From Corallibacter vietnamensis (GTDB lineage Bacteria; Bacteroidota; Bacteroidia; Flavobacteriales; Flavobacteriaceae), in the NCBI RefSeq assembly GCF_039537875.1, contig NZ_BAABBI010000001.1, forward strand, positions 744,001 to 808,000: a stretch of DNA of 64,000 nucleotides, in the 5' to 3' direction. Both the position numbers and the translations under genes were made by a program. Positions 26,030 through 35,205 of the stretch are shown piece by piece. The notes beneath the pieces were generated by a model. The model was not told the origin of the DNA. It did no database searches and saw only the letters and a list, made by a program, of their open reading frames with translations. Position 1 is the stretch's first letter. Each line of letters opens with the position of its first letter.

Positions 26030-26530
26030 ATGGATCAGTTATTAAACGATTTTTCACCAGGTTTGTTTTTCATGCAAGCCATCATTTTACTTATTTTAAT
26101 AGTATTAATGCGTAAATTTGCATGGAAACCTATTTTGAACTCGTTACAAGACCGTGAAGATGGTATTAAAAATGCATTACAATCAGCAGAAAATGCTAAA
26201 TTAGAAATGCAAAATCTTCAAGCTGATAACGATAGACTTTTACAAGAAGCAAGATTAGAGCGTGAAACTATGCTTAAAGAAGCACGTGACATGAAAGCTA
26301 AAATGATTGAAGACGCTAAAAACGAAGCTCAAGCTGAAGCTAATAAATTAGTAGCAAGTGCTCAAGCATCAATCGAAGCAGAAAAGAAAGCAGCTATTGC
26401 CGAATTAAAATCGCAAGTAGCTCATTTATCAATAGATATTGCAGAAAAAGTAGTTCGTGAAGAATTATCTAGCAAAGACAAACAAATGAAGTTAGTTGAG
26501 TCTATGTTAGGTGAAGCAACATTAAACTAA
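26030..26530 (+). CDS. atpF: F-type ATP synthase subunit b
   Basis: A 166-aa subunit with one N-terminal TM helix (about residues 10-28, GLFFMQAIILLILIVLMRKF) and a long charged, Ala-rich coiled coil typical of the peripheral stalk, beginning WKPILNSLQDREDGIKNAL. The protein dimerises and connects subunit a to delta/alpha. It is the normal length, 8 bases upstream of atpH. Confidence 0.95.
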   Translation: MDQLLNDFSPGLFFMQAIILLILIVLMRKFAWKPILNSLQDREDGIKNALQSAENAKLEMQNLQADNDRLLQEARLERETMLKEARDMKAKMIEDAKNEAQAEANKLVASAQASIEAEKKAAIAELKSQVAHLSIDIAEKVVREELSSKDKQMKLVESMLGEATLN

Positions 26531-26538
26531 TAAATGCC

Positions 26539-27075
26539 ATGGCAGGAACAAGAGCAGCAATACGATACGCAAAAGCAGTATTAAGTTTAGCAACAGAAAA
26601 GCAAATAGCTGATGCTATAAACACTGATATGGTTTTAATCTCTAAAACTATAGAAGATAATGCAGAGCTTAAAGCAATGCTAGAAAACGCTGTTGTAAAG
26701 TCTGAAACAAAAAAAGAAGTTCTATTACAAGTATTTTCTAGTAGTAACGACATTACTAAAGAGCTTTTTAATATCCTTGTTTCAAACAAGCGTGTTGACA
26801 TTATTCAAAATGTTGCAAAAAAATATTCTGAATTATTCGATATCCAAAACGGAAAAGAAATGGCTACAGTTACAACAGCAGTGCCAATGACTGAAGATTT
26901 AGAAAAGAAAGTGTTAGCAAAAATAAAAGAGTTAACCAGTAAAGCTGTTGAAGTTAAAAACATTGTAGATGAAACAATATTAGGAGGTTTCATATTACGT
27001 GTTGGTGACATGCAATATAATGCTAGTATTGCAAACAAATTAAATAAGTTAAAAAGAGAATTTACATTAAACTAA
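26539..27075 (+). CDS. atpH: F-type ATP synthase subunit delta
   Basis: A 178-aa subunit. The N-terminal helical domain starts RAAIRYAKAVLSLATEK and binds the alpha N-termini; the C-terminal part holds TTAVPMTEDLEKKVLAKI and the family motif VDETILGGFILRVGDMQYNASI. It is peripheral, linking the F1 crown to the b dimer. Position between atpF and atpA is canonical. Confidence 0.95.
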   Translation: MAGTRAAIRYAKAVLSLATEKQIADAINTDMVLISKTIEDNAELKAMLENAVVKSETKKEVLLQVFSSSNDITKELFNILVSNKRVDIIQNVAKKYSELFDIQNGKEMATVTTAVPMTEDLEKKVLAKIKELTSKAVEVKNIVDETILGGFILRVGDMQYNASIANKLNKLKREFTLN

Positions 27076-27104
27076 AGATAGTTTTATCTTAAATAAATAA
27101 TAAG

Positions 27105-28685
27105 ATGGCAGAAGTAAAACCAGCTGAAATATCAGCAATCTTAAAACAACAACTTTCAGGTTTTGAAGCAGGTGCTTCATTAGACGAAGTAGGAACAGTA
27201 TTAACTGTGGGTGATGGTATTGTACGTGCTTACGGACTTTCAAATGCACAATACGGAGAATTAGTAGAATTCGAAGGTGGATTAGAAGGAATCGTACTTA
27301 ACCTTGAAGAAGATAACGTAGGTATCGTATTATTAGGAGCTTCTCAAGGAATTAAAGAAGGCTCTACAGTAAAACGTACAGGACGTATTGCATCTATTAA
27401 TGTAGGTGAAGGTATTGTTGGTCGTGTGGTTGATACTTTAGGAAACCCAATTGACGGTAAAGGATCTATAGAAGGTCAAACATATGAAATGCCTCTAGAG
27501 CGTAAAGCTCCTGGAGTAATTTATCGTCAACCAGTAAACGAACCATTACAAACAGGTATCAAATCTATTGATGCAATGATTCCTGTAGGTCGTGGACAAC
27601 GTGAGCTTGTAATTGGTGACCGTCAAACTGGTAAAACAACAGTTTGTATTGATACCATCTTAAATCAAAAAGAATTTTACGATGCAGGTGAGCCTGTATA
27701 TTGTATATATGTTGCCGTAGGTCAAAAAGCATCTACTGTAGCAAACATTGCTAAAACTTTAGAAGATAAAGGTGCTTTAGCATACACTACTATTGTTGCC
27801 GCAAACGCATCAGATCCTGCACCAATGCAAGTATACGCACCATTTGCAGGAGCAGCAATTGGAGAATATTTTAGAGATACTGGTCGTCCAGCATTAATTA
27901 TCTATGACGATTTATCTAAACAAGCAGTAGCTTACCGTGAGGTGTCTTTATTATTACGTCGTCCACCAGGACGTGAAGCGTACCCAGGAGACGTTTTCTA
28001 CTTACACTCTCGTTTATTAGAGCGTTCAGCAAAAGTAATCGCTGATGATGATATCGCAAAAGATATGAACGATTTACCAGAATCTTTAAAGCCTATGGTT
28101 AAAGGTGGTGGTTCATTAACAGCTTTACCTATTATTGAAACACAAGCTGGTGACGTATCTGCTTATATCCCAACAAACGTAATTTCTATTACAGATGGTC
28201 AGATATTTTTAGATGGAGATTTATTTAACTCTGGTGTACGTCCAGCAATTAACGTAGGTATTTCAGTATCTCGTGTAGGTGGTTCGGCACAAATTAAATC
28301 AATGAAAAAAGTATCTGGTACATTAAAGTTAGACCAAGCTGCTTTCCGTGAATTAGAAGCCTTTGCAAAATTTGGTTCTGATTTAGATGCAGTTACTTTA
28401 AATGTAATTGAAAAAGGAAAACGTAACGTTGAAATCTTAAAGCAAGCTGAAAACGATCCGTTTACTGTAGAAGATCAGGTAGCTATCATTTATGCAGGTT
28501 CTAAAAACTTATTAAAAGATGTTCCTGTAGAGAAAGTAAAAGAATTTGAAAGAGATTATATCGAATTCTTAAACGCTAAACACAGAGGTGTTTTAGATAC
28601 ACTTAAAGCAGGAAAACTTACAGATGAAGTTACAGACACATTAATCACTGTAGCAAAAGATTTATCAAGTAAGTATAAAGCGTAA
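27105..28685 (+). CDS. atpA: F-type ATP synthase subunit alpha
   Basis: A 526-aa subunit of the F1 hexamer. The non-catalytic nucleotide site has Walker A GDRQTGKTT (about residues 171-179), and ALIIYDDLSKQAVAYR and LLLRRPPGREAYPGDVFYLHSRLLER contain the arginine finger region. It starts AEVKPAEISAILKQQL as usual. Codon choice is markedly more optimised than in neighbouring accessory genes (CGT for Arg, GGT for Gly), consistent with high expression. A dispersed repeat with a hairpin lies between it and atpG. Confidence 0.97.
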   Translation: MAEVKPAEISAILKQQLSGFEAGASLDEVGTVLTVGDGIVRAYGLSNAQYGELVEFEGGLEGIVLNLEEDNVGIVLLGASQGIKEGSTVKRTGRIASINVGEGIVGRVVDTLGNPIDGKGSIEGQTYEMPLERKAPGVIYRQPVNEPLQTGIKSIDAMIPVGRGQRELVIGDRQTGKTTVCIDTILNQKEFYDAGEPVYCIYVAVGQKASTVANIAKTLEDKGALAYTTIVAANASDPAPMQVYAPFAGAAIGEYFRDTGRPALIIYDDLSKQAVAYREVSLLLRRPPGREAYPGDVFYLHSRLLERSAKVIADDDIAKDMNDLPESLKPMVKGGGSLTALPIIETQAGDVSAYIPTNVISITDGQIFLDGDLFNSGVRPAINVGISVSRVGGSAQIKSMKKVSGTLKLDQAAFRELEAFAKFGSDLDAVTLNVIEKGKRNVEILKQAENDPFTVEDQVAIIYAGSKNLLKDVPVEKVKEFERDYIEFLNAKHRGVLDTLKAGKLTDEVTDTLITVAKDLSSKYKA

Positions 28686-28695
28686 TAATGTTAAT

Positions 28696-28727
28696 GTCAT
28701 CCTGAAAAATTTACAGGATCTCAAAAA
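28696..28727. repeat. Dispersed intergenic repeat between atpA and atpG, copy 2
   Basis: GTCATCCTGAAAAATTTACA followed by GGATCTCAAAAA. An inner stem ATCCTG/CAGGAT (28699-28704, 28714-28719) can fold in mRNA. Similar elements are at 16161 and 52555. It occupies most of the 48-base spacer inside the atp operon, 7 bases before the atpG start. Confidence 0.45.
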
Positions 28728-28733
28728 GAACAT

Positions 28734-29594
28734 ATGGCAAATTTAAAAGAAATACGTAATAGAATATCATCAGTATCTTCAACGATGCAAATAACGAGTG
28801 CCATGAAAATGGTATCGGCAGCAAAGTTAAAGAAGGCACAAGATGCTATTACTGCAATGCGTCCGTATGCAGATAAATTAACTGAACTTTTACAAAGTTT
28901 AAGCGCAACATTAGATGCAGATTCAGGAAGCAAGTTTTCAGACCAACGTGAAGTAAACAAAGTATTAATTGTTGCTATTACTTCAAACAGAGGTTTATGT
29001 GGTGCTTTTAACTCAAACATCATAAAAGCTGTTAACAAGCTTACTACAGAAACATATGCAAATAAAGATGTTTCTTATGTTGTTGTTGGAAAAAAAGCCA
29101 ATGATGCTTTCAAGAAAACCAACAAGGTTATAGCAAATAAAAGCGACATTTTTGATGACTTAACTTTTGATAACGTAGCAGAATTAGCAGAAATGCTAAT
29201 GGATAAATTTGTGGCTGGCGAGTTTGATAAAATCGAAATCGTTTATAACAAATTTAAAAATGCAGCTACGCAAATAGTAACAAGAGAACAGTTTTTACCA
29301 ATTGTTCCTGTTGAGGCTGATGAAAACGTAACCCTTGATTATATTTTTGAACCTTCAAAAGTAGAAATCGTTGAGCAATTAATACCTAAATCATTGAAAA
29401 CACAATTATTTAAAGGTATTAGAGATTCTTTTGCTTCAGAGCATGGTGCTCGTATGACAGCAATGCACAAAGCAACAGACAATGCTACCGAGTTAAGAGA
29501 TCAATTAAAACTAACTTATAATAAAGCGCGTCAAGCAGCTATTACTAACGAAATCCTAGAGATTGTTGGTGGTGCAGAAGCTTTAAATAACTAA
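28734..29594 (+). CDS. atpG: F-type ATP synthase subunit gamma
   Basis: A 286-aa central-stalk subunit. The N-terminal helix is LKEIRNRISSVSSTMQITSAMKMVSAAKLKKAQ and the C-terminal helix ends ATELRDQLKLTYNKARQAAITNEILEIVGGAEAL, the two coiled-coil strands that rotate inside the alpha/beta ring. The Rossmann-like middle has SNRGLCGAFNSNI. It is the last atp gene here: beta (atpD) and epsilon (atpC) are absent and must be elsewhere, a common arrangement in Bacteroidota. A hairpin terminator follows. Confidence 0.96.
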   Translation: MANLKEIRNRISSVSSTMQITSAMKMVSAAKLKKAQDAITAMRPYADKLTELLQSLSATLDADSGSKFSDQREVNKVLIVAITSNRGLCGAFNSNIIKAVNKLTTETYANKDVSYVVVGKKANDAFKKTNKVIANKSDIFDDLTFDNVAELAEMLMDKFVAGEFDKIEIVYNKFKNAATQIVTREQFLPIVPVEADENVTLDYIFEPSKVEIVEQLIPKSLKTQLFKGIRDSFASEHGARMTAMHKATDNATELRDQLKLTYNKARQAAITNEILEIVGGAEALNN

Positions 29595-29643
29595 TAAACA
29601 TATTTGATGTTTTGGTTACATACCAAGGCGTCAATATCAAAAT

Positions 29644-29674
29644 AAAAAGTCTCACTTATTAGTGAGGCTTTTTT
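29644..29674 (+). terminator. Rho-independent terminator of the atp operon
   Basis: Stem AAAAAG(T)CTCACT / AGTGAG(G)CTTTTT with loop TATT and a run of six T. It lies 50 bases after the atpG stop. Confidence 0.8.
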
Positions 29675-29740
29675 GTTTCCTGATTATTTTTATAGCTCTA
29701 CTTAAATAGCTACTTTTAGCATAATCTATTCTAAATTATT

Positions 29741-31201
29741 TTGAGCGGACTCAAAGCACTTTTTAAACAAACATTTATTTATGGGTTAGCAACTGTACTT
29801 CCCAGAATGTTAAGCTTTTTATTGGTGCCTCTTTATACAACAGAAGGTGTTTTATCATCGGTTGCAGAATATGGAAAGGTTTCTGTTATTTTCTCATACT
29901 TTGTGCTTTTTAATGTAATTTTAGCATACGGTATGGAGACCGCATTTTTTAGGTTTTTCAATAAAGAAGATAATAAGAATAGTGTTATTAGTACATCAGC
30001 AATATCACTAGTTGTTTCATCATTTGTTTTTTTTGCTTTAGCACTATTATTTCAAAATCAAATAGCTAATATCACTGATATTAATGTCTCGTATATAAAG
30101 CTTGTTATCTGGATTTTACTTTTAGATGCACTTGTAATAATACCTTTTGCTTGGTTACGCGCTACCCAACAACCTATGCGTTATGCTATTATAAAAATAC
30201 TTAACGTAGTTATTAGTTTAGGATTGAATTTATTCTTCTTATTAGCACTTGCAGACGCTTCTTATTATATTGGTTTTCTTGACAGTATATGTAAAGATAA
30301 TTTCGAAATCAATTACATTTTTATAGCCAATTTGGTTGCAAGCGGTGTTACACTGTTACTTATGCTATCGTTTTATACCAAGATTTCATTTAGTTTTAAT
30401 AAATCACTTTGGAAAAAAATGATGCGTTACGGAACTCCGGTTCTAGTTGCTGGTGTGGCTTTTTCTATAAATGAAACGTTTGACCGTATTTTATTAGATA
30501 AGCTATTACCTAAAAATATAGCAGAAACCGAAATAGGCATGTATTCGGCATGCTATAAAATAGCGCTTTTTATGACACTATTTGCAACGGCTTATAGGTT
30601 AGGTATTGAACCATTCTTTTTTAGTCATGCAAAGAGCAGCAATCCTCAAAAAAACTATGCTAGAATATTAGAATTTTTTGTTGCTATAGGCTCGGTCATT
30701 CTACTTACCGTAGTGGTCTTTGCTGATGTTTTAAAATTATTTATTGTAAGAAGTGAAGATTATTGGGAAGCTATGTGGGTTGTGCCTATTATACTATTAG
30801 CTAACTTTTGTTTAGGCATCTACCACAACCTTTCGGTTTGGTACAAAATAACTGATAGAACCAAATTTGGCGCTTATATTTCTGTCATTGGTGCATTAGT
30901 AACATTAGTTATAAACTTGCTTTTTATAAAACAGTTTAGTTATAAAGCTTCAGCAGTTGCTACACTTGCTGCTTATGCAATCATGATGTTTCTTTCATTT
31001 TATTTTGGCAGAAAGTATTACCCAATACCATATAACTTAAAAAAGATTAGTTTGTATTTAACGCTATCTATTGCTTTTTCTTTTATAAGTTTCTATCAAT
31101 TTAGAGACAATTATCCAGTAAGTATTTCGCTCTTAATTGTATTTTTGGCAATAGTTGGTTTTTCAGAAAAACAACAAATAAGACAATTAATAAACAGATA
31201 A
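29741..31201 (+). CDS. Polysaccharide flippase-like membrane protein (MATE/MVF superfamily)
   Basis: A 486-aa protein with about 13-14 TM segments. The N-terminus LKALFKQTFIYGLATVLPRMLSFLLVPLYT is the standard lipopolysaccharide flippase start, with ARG/PRO-containing first helix, and the central DALVIIPFAWLRATQQPMRY is also typical. The start is TTG 29741 (MSGLKALFKQ); no ATG fits the first helix. It would flip lipid-linked glycans, perhaps for O-antigen or peptidoglycan precursors. The next gene, dut, is one base away, and the two probably share a transcript with the sugar nucleotidyltransferase further on. Confidence 0.85.
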   Translation: MSGLKALFKQTFIYGLATVLPRMLSFLLVPLYTTEGVLSSVAEYGKVSVIFSYFVLFNVILAYGMETAFFRFFNKEDNKNSVISTSAISLVVSSFVFFALALLFQNQIANITDINVSYIKLVIWILLLDALVIIPFAWLRATQQPMRYAIIKILNVVISLGLNLFFLLALADASYYIGFLDSICKDNFEINYIFIANLVASGVTLLLMLSFYTKISFSFNKSLWKKMMRYGTPVLVAGVAFSINETFDRILLDKLLPKNIAETEIGMYSACYKIALFMTLFATAYRLGIEPFFFSHAKSSNPQKNYARILEFFVAIGSVILLTVVVFADVLKLFIVRSEDYWEAMWVVPIILLANFCLGIYHNLSVWYKITDRTKFGAYISVIGALVTLVINLLFIKQFSYKASAVATLAAYAIMMFLSFYFGRKYYPIPYNLKKISLYLTLSIAFSFISFYQFRDNYPVSISLLIVFLAIVGFSEKQQIRQLINR

Positions 31202-31202
31202 A

Positions 31203-31637
31203 ATGACTATAAAAATTATAAATAAATCTAATCACGATTTACCAAACTACGAAACCATTGCTTCAGCAGGTATGGATTTACGTGCCAATTTATCAGAGCC
31301 TAGAACATTAAAACCTCTTGAAAGAAGTATTGTAGGAACAGGTTTGTTTATAGAACTTCCAGTAGGTTATGAAGCACAGGTAAGACCACGAAGCGGATTA
31401 GCAGCAAAAAAAGGTATTACAGTTTTAAACGCTCCAGGAACAGTAGATGCTGATTACAGAGGTGAAATAGGTGTAATACTTGTGAACCTTTCAAACGAAG
31501 ATTTTACTATTGAAAACGGTGAGCGTATTGCACAATTAGTCATTGCAAAACACGAACGTGCAGAATGGGAATCAGTAAAAGAACTTTCTGAAACCTCAAG
31601 AGGCGAAGGAGGTTTTGGAAGTACGGGAGTAAAATAG
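31203..31637 (+). CDS. dut: dUTP diphosphatase
   Basis: A 144-aa trimeric dUTPase that hydrolyses dUTP to dUMP and PPi. The five family motifs are visible: AGMDLRANL (1), PRSGLAAKKGI (2), GTVDADYRGEIGVIL (3, with the catalytic Asp), NGERIAQLVI (4) and the P-loop-like RGEGGFGSTG at the end (5). It lies one base after the flippase stop. Confidence 0.97.
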   Translation: MTIKIINKSNHDLPNYETIASAGMDLRANLSEPRTLKPLERSIVGTGLFIELPVGYEAQVRPRSGLAAKKGITVLNAPGTVDADYRGEIGVILVNLSNEDFTIENGERIAQLVIAKHERAEWESVKELSETSRGEGGFGSTGVK

Positions 31638-31729
31638 TCATTTCTTGCAGATTCAGTAAATTATGACTACCAAGAGAATAAAAACAAAATGTTTAACACA
31701 AAAAGACACCTGCTTTTGCAGACAGTAAT

Positions 31730-32749
31730 ATGAAAATAATTGTACCAATGGCAGGACGTGGCTCAAGATTGCGTCCGCACACATTAACAGTTCCAAAACC
31801 ATTAATTCCAGTGGCTGGGCAACCTATTGTTCACCGTTTGGTTAAAGATATTGCCAAAATATTAAAACAGCCTATAGATGAAATTGCTTTTGTTTTAGGA
31901 GACCCTGCTTTTTTTGGAGAAGATGTTGTGCAAAGTCTTACCAAACTAGCAAACGGATTAGGCGCAAAAGCGTCTATATATCGTCAAGATAAACCACTAG
32001 GAACCGGTCATGCTATTATGAGTGCTAAAGAATCACTTTCAGGACCTGCTGTAATTGCTTATGCAGATACATTAATTAGAGCAAACTTTAATTTAGACCC
32101 GGAAGCTGATGCCGTAATTTGGACAAAACAGGTAGAAAACCCACAAGCCTATGGTGTTGTGAAACTAAATGATAATAATGAAATAATTGAGTTGGTTGAA
32201 AAACCTCAAACGTTTGTTTCTGATCAAGCAGTAATAGGTATTTATTATTTTAAAGATGTCGCTGTTTTAAAAGAAAAACTACAAGAGGTTTTAGACGAAA
32301 ACATTATGAATGGTGGCGAATACCAAATAAATGATGGTATAAAACGTATGATGGCAGATGGCAAAATTTTTAAAACAGGCACTGTAAATGAATGGATGGA
32401 CTGCGGAAATAAAGCAGTAACGGTAGAGACAAATACACGCATGCTAGGCTTTTTACAAGAAGATAATAAAGAGCAATTAATTGCATCTTCTGTCGTTATT
32501 AATAACGCAACAATAATAGAACCATGCTTTATAGGTGAAAACGTGGTTTTAAGCAATGCAACTGTTGGACCAAATGTATCTATAGGAAACAATTGTAGTA
32601 TCGAAAATACAACCGTTAAAAATAGTTTAATACAAACCAACACCACTATAAAAAATGCTACTTTAGATGAAGCCATGATAGGAAACCACGTAACTTATGA
32701 TGGCCAATTTTCAAAAATAAGCATAGGCGATTATTCAGTTTTGGAATAA
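31730..32749 (+). CDS. Sugar-1-phosphate nucleotidyltransferase with C-terminal left-handed beta-helix
   Basis: A 339-aa enzyme. The N-terminal Rossmann nucleotidyltransferase domain shows the signature VPMAGRGSRLRPHTLTVPKPLIPVAG (about residues 5-30), then GTGHAIMSAK and IWTKQVENPQAYGVVKL. The C-terminal ~100 residues (about 240-339) form hexapeptide-like repeats (VVLSNATVGPNVSIGNNCSIE) that predict a beta-helix, as in GlmU or mannose-1-P guanylyltransferases. It activates a sugar phosphate with NTP; substrate (glucose, GlcNAc or mannose) cannot be settled. Its neighbours suggest envelope glycan work. Confidence 0.85.
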   Translation: MKIIVPMAGRGSRLRPHTLTVPKPLIPVAGQPIVHRLVKDIAKILKQPIDEIAFVLGDPAFFGEDVVQSLTKLANGLGAKASIYRQDKPLGTGHAIMSAKESLSGPAVIAYADTLIRANFNLDPEADAVIWTKQVENPQAYGVVKLNDNNEIIELVEKPQTFVSDQAVIGIYYFKDVAVLKEKLQEVLDENIMNGGEYQINDGIKRMMADGKIFKTGTVNEWMDCGNKAVTVETNTRMLGFLQEDNKEQLIASSVVINNATIIEPCFIGENVVLSNATVGPNVSIGNNCSIENTTVKNSLIQTNTTIKNATLDEAMIGNHVTYDGQFSKISIGDYSVLE

Positions 32750-32758
32750 CAATTGATA

Positions 32759-33058
32759 ATGTATATTGTTCTTTACACATTTAAAATAAAGGAAAATCAC
32801 AAAGATGATTTTATAAAAGCCTGGAAAGGCTTAACAAAATTGATATATAAACATGAAGGTAGTTTAGGTTCAAGATTACACAAAAAAGACGCATTAACTT
32901 ATATAGCTTATGCACAATGGCCTGATAAAACTACCTTTGACAACGCAGGTAAAAACCTGCCACAAGAGGCAGAACACTTTAGATGTTTAATGAAGGCTTC
33001 GTGTGAAAAAGTTGATATTATAGAAAAGTTAGATGTCATTGAAGACCTTTTAAAATAA
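32759..33058 (+). CDS. Antibiotic biosynthesis monooxygenase-like (ABM) domain protein
   Basis: A 99-aa single-domain protein with the ferredoxin-like ABM fold pattern: MYIVLYTFKIKENHKDDFIKAWKGLT, EGSLGSRLHKKDALTYIAYAQWPDKTTFDNAG. I take ATG 32759 rather than the TTG at 32753. It is small, and such domains serve in varied oxidative or binding roles, so no reaction is claimed. It is 9 bases after the nucleotidyltransferase gene and 6 bases before the TPR gene, so it lies in that operon. Confidence 0.7.
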   Translation: MYIVLYTFKIKENHKDDFIKAWKGLTKLIYKHEGSLGSRLHKKDALTYIAYAQWPDKTTFDNAGKNLPQEAEHFRCLMKASCEKVDIIEKLDVIEDLLK

Positions 33059-33064
33059 ATCAAA

Positions 33065-34426
33065 TTGAGCGGAAAGATTTTTTTTATATTATATTTTCTC
33101 TTCGGAATTTTTATCATTCCCCAAACTGCCTTGTCTCAAATAGATTATAATAAAGTAAATCAAGATGATTTAGGAGAAGTAGATGATAAGCTGCAAGAAT
33201 TGTTTTTTGAGGCCTTAAAACAAAAAGGTATAGAAAACTACGATAAAGCTGTACAAATACTACTAAAGTGTATAGAAATAGACGATGATCAATCGGTATT
33301 CTATTATGAATTAGGTAAAAACTACAACAAGCTTAAAAATTTTGGAGAAGCAGAAGATGCTTTAAAAGAAGCTATAAAAGATGAGCCAAGTAATGAGTGG
33401 TATCTTGATGAGTTGTATGATGTTTATGCACAGCAAAACGATTATAACAAAGCCATAAAAACGCTAAAACAGTTAGCCGATTATCATCCTGATTATAAAG
33501 AAGACTTAGTTGCGCTTTATATGCGAACAAAAGACTATAAAGATGCATTAAAAATTTTAGATGAATTAGATGAAAAATATGGTATTTCGTATGCACGAGA
33601 TGTTGTAAGAAACCAAATTTATGCTGCCACAGGTCAAAAAGAAAAACAAATAGAAAATTTAGAAGAGCGCGTAGAAGGAAACCCAGATGAAGAAGCAAAC
33701 TATTTAGCACTAATATATAGATATAGTGAAAATAACGATAAAGAAAAGGCTTTTGAAACAGCCAAAAAGCTATTAGAAATAAAACCAAATTCTCAACTAG
33801 TACATCTAGCGCTTTACAAGTTTTATCTAGAAGAAGGCAATGTAGATAAAGCAATAAATTCTATGAAAATAGCTCTAAAAAGCACGCTAATTAAGCCTGA
33901 AGCAAAAATGATGGTGCTTTCAGACTTTGTAAATTTTGTAGGCTCTCATCCAGAATATGAAGATGATTTGGTAGAAATAACCAATTTAACATCAGAACCA
34001 AACGGAAAATCTAACGTAGAAGTTGCTCAATACTTTTTAGCAAAAGGAGATAAGAAAAAAGCACTAGAGTATTATGAAGAGGCCTTAAAAATTGAGGGAA
34101 ACAATTACGGTATCTTAAGAAACATTCTATTGCTTCACATAGATTTAGAGCAGTACGAAACAGCTGTTGAAAAAAGTAACAAAGCTTTAGAAAGCTATCC
34201 TTCTCAACCCGTTTTTTATTTAGTAAATGGCGTGTCTCTTAATAGATTAAAACGTTTTAAAGAAGCTATATCAACATTAGAAATGGGACTTGACTATATC
34301 ATAGAAGACTCAAAAATGGAAGCTGATTTTTATAAACAATTAAGTTTAGCGCATTCTGAATTAGGCAATACAGCAAAAGCAAAAACGTTTAGTAACAAAG
34401 CAAATAAGTTAGAATCTACCAATTAA
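33065..34426 (+). CDS. Secreted TPR-repeat protein
   Basis: A 453-aa protein with an N-terminal signal (IFFILYFLFGIFIIPQTALSQ) and about ten tetratricopeptide repeats, for example FYYELGKNYNKLKNFGEAEDALKEAI and KKALEYYEEALKIEGNN. The start is TTG 33065; the signal peptide begins a few residues later, and the MSGK start is shared in form with the flippase gene at 29741. It probably acts as a scaffold in the periplasm. The stop overlaps the DUF4292 lipoprotein start by one base (TAATG), a common pair in Bacteroidota. Confidence 0.85.
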   Translation: MSGKIFFILYFLFGIFIIPQTALSQIDYNKVNQDDLGEVDDKLQELFFEALKQKGIENYDKAVQILLKCIEIDDDQSVFYYELGKNYNKLKNFGEAEDALKEAIKDEPSNEWYLDELYDVYAQQNDYNKAIKTLKQLADYHPDYKEDLVALYMRTKDYKDALKILDELDEKYGISYARDVVRNQIYAATGQKEKQIENLEERVEGNPDEEANYLALIYRYSENNDKEKAFETAKKLLEIKPNSQLVHLALYKFYLEEGNVDKAINSMKIALKSTLIKPEAKMMVLSDFVNFVGSHPEYEDDLVEITNLTSEPNGKSNVEVAQYFLAKGDKKKALEYYEEALKIEGNNYGILRNILLLHIDLEQYETAVEKSNKALESYPSQPVFYLVNGVSLNRLKRFKEAISTLEMGLDYIIEDSKMEADFYKQLSLAHSELGNTAKAKTFSNKANKLESTN

Positions 34427-35205
34427 TGAACAAAATTTCAATAATAAAATGCTTGTTAGTAGTAACATGTATCATGTGTCTTGTTGGGTGTAAATCATCC
34501 AAAATAGCAACAGACGGCACAAAAAACTTGAAGCTTTCAGCAAAAGAGGTTATAAAAATCAATGATAAAAACGCACCTGATTTTAAAACATTTCAAGCGC
34601 GAGTAAAAGCAAGCTATACACAAGATACCAAATCGCAAACCCATACGGTTACAATGCGTATTCTAAAAGATGAAATTATTTGGATCAATTCAGCATTAAA
34701 CCTTATCAGACTTAAGATAACACCACAAAGCGTACAGTTTTATAACAAACTTGATAACACATATTTTGATGGAGATTTTGCTTATTTAAGCAACCTTTTA
34801 GGAACTGATTTAGACTTTGAAAAAGTTCAAAACTTATTGTTAGGCAATGCTTTATTTCCACTTAATAAAGCTGATTACAAAATGTCAATTCATGACGAAG
34901 CCTATTTGTTTCAACCGCATACACAAACAGCTTTATTTGAGTTGTTTTATGTAGTTAGCGCTGTAAATTTTAAAATGCAATCACAACAATTAGCTCAAGC
35001 TACAGAATCAAGATTTTTAGAAATAGATTACTTACAATATCAAAATGTTGATGATCAAATATTGCCAGAGCAACTAAAGGTAATCGCTTTAGAAGGCGAT
35101 AGCGAAACCATTATTGAAATGGAATTCAAATCGGTATCTTTGAACGAAGATTTAAGATATCCGTTTAAAATTCCTTCAGGATTTAAAGAAATTAGGTTAG
35201 AATAA
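34426..35205 (+). CDS. DUF4292 family lipoprotein
   Basis: A 259-aa lipoprotein: signal peptide, then a lipobox LVGCKSSK with Cys22. The mature domain is beta-rich with alternating strands (VTMRILKDEIIWINSALNLIRLKITPQSVQFYNKLDNTYFDGDF), a pattern of the LolA/LolB-like fold that DUF4292 proteins are thought to have. A role in lipoprotein or lipid traffic is possible but unproven. It is coupled to the TPR gene on its 5' side and to the EnvC-like gene on its 3' side, each by a one-base overlap. Confidence 0.82.
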   Translation: MNKISIIKCLLVVTCIMCLVGCKSSKIATDGTKNLKLSAKEVIKINDKNAPDFKTFQARVKASYTQDTKSQTHTVTMRILKDEIIWINSALNLIRLKITPQSVQFYNKLDNTYFDGDFAYLSNLLGTDLDFEKVQNLLLGNALFPLNKADYKMSIHDEAYLFQPHTQTALFELFYVVSAVNFKMQSQQLAQATESRFLEIDYLQYQNVDDQILPEQLKVIALEGDSETIIEMEFKSVSLNEDLRYPFKIPSGFKEIRLE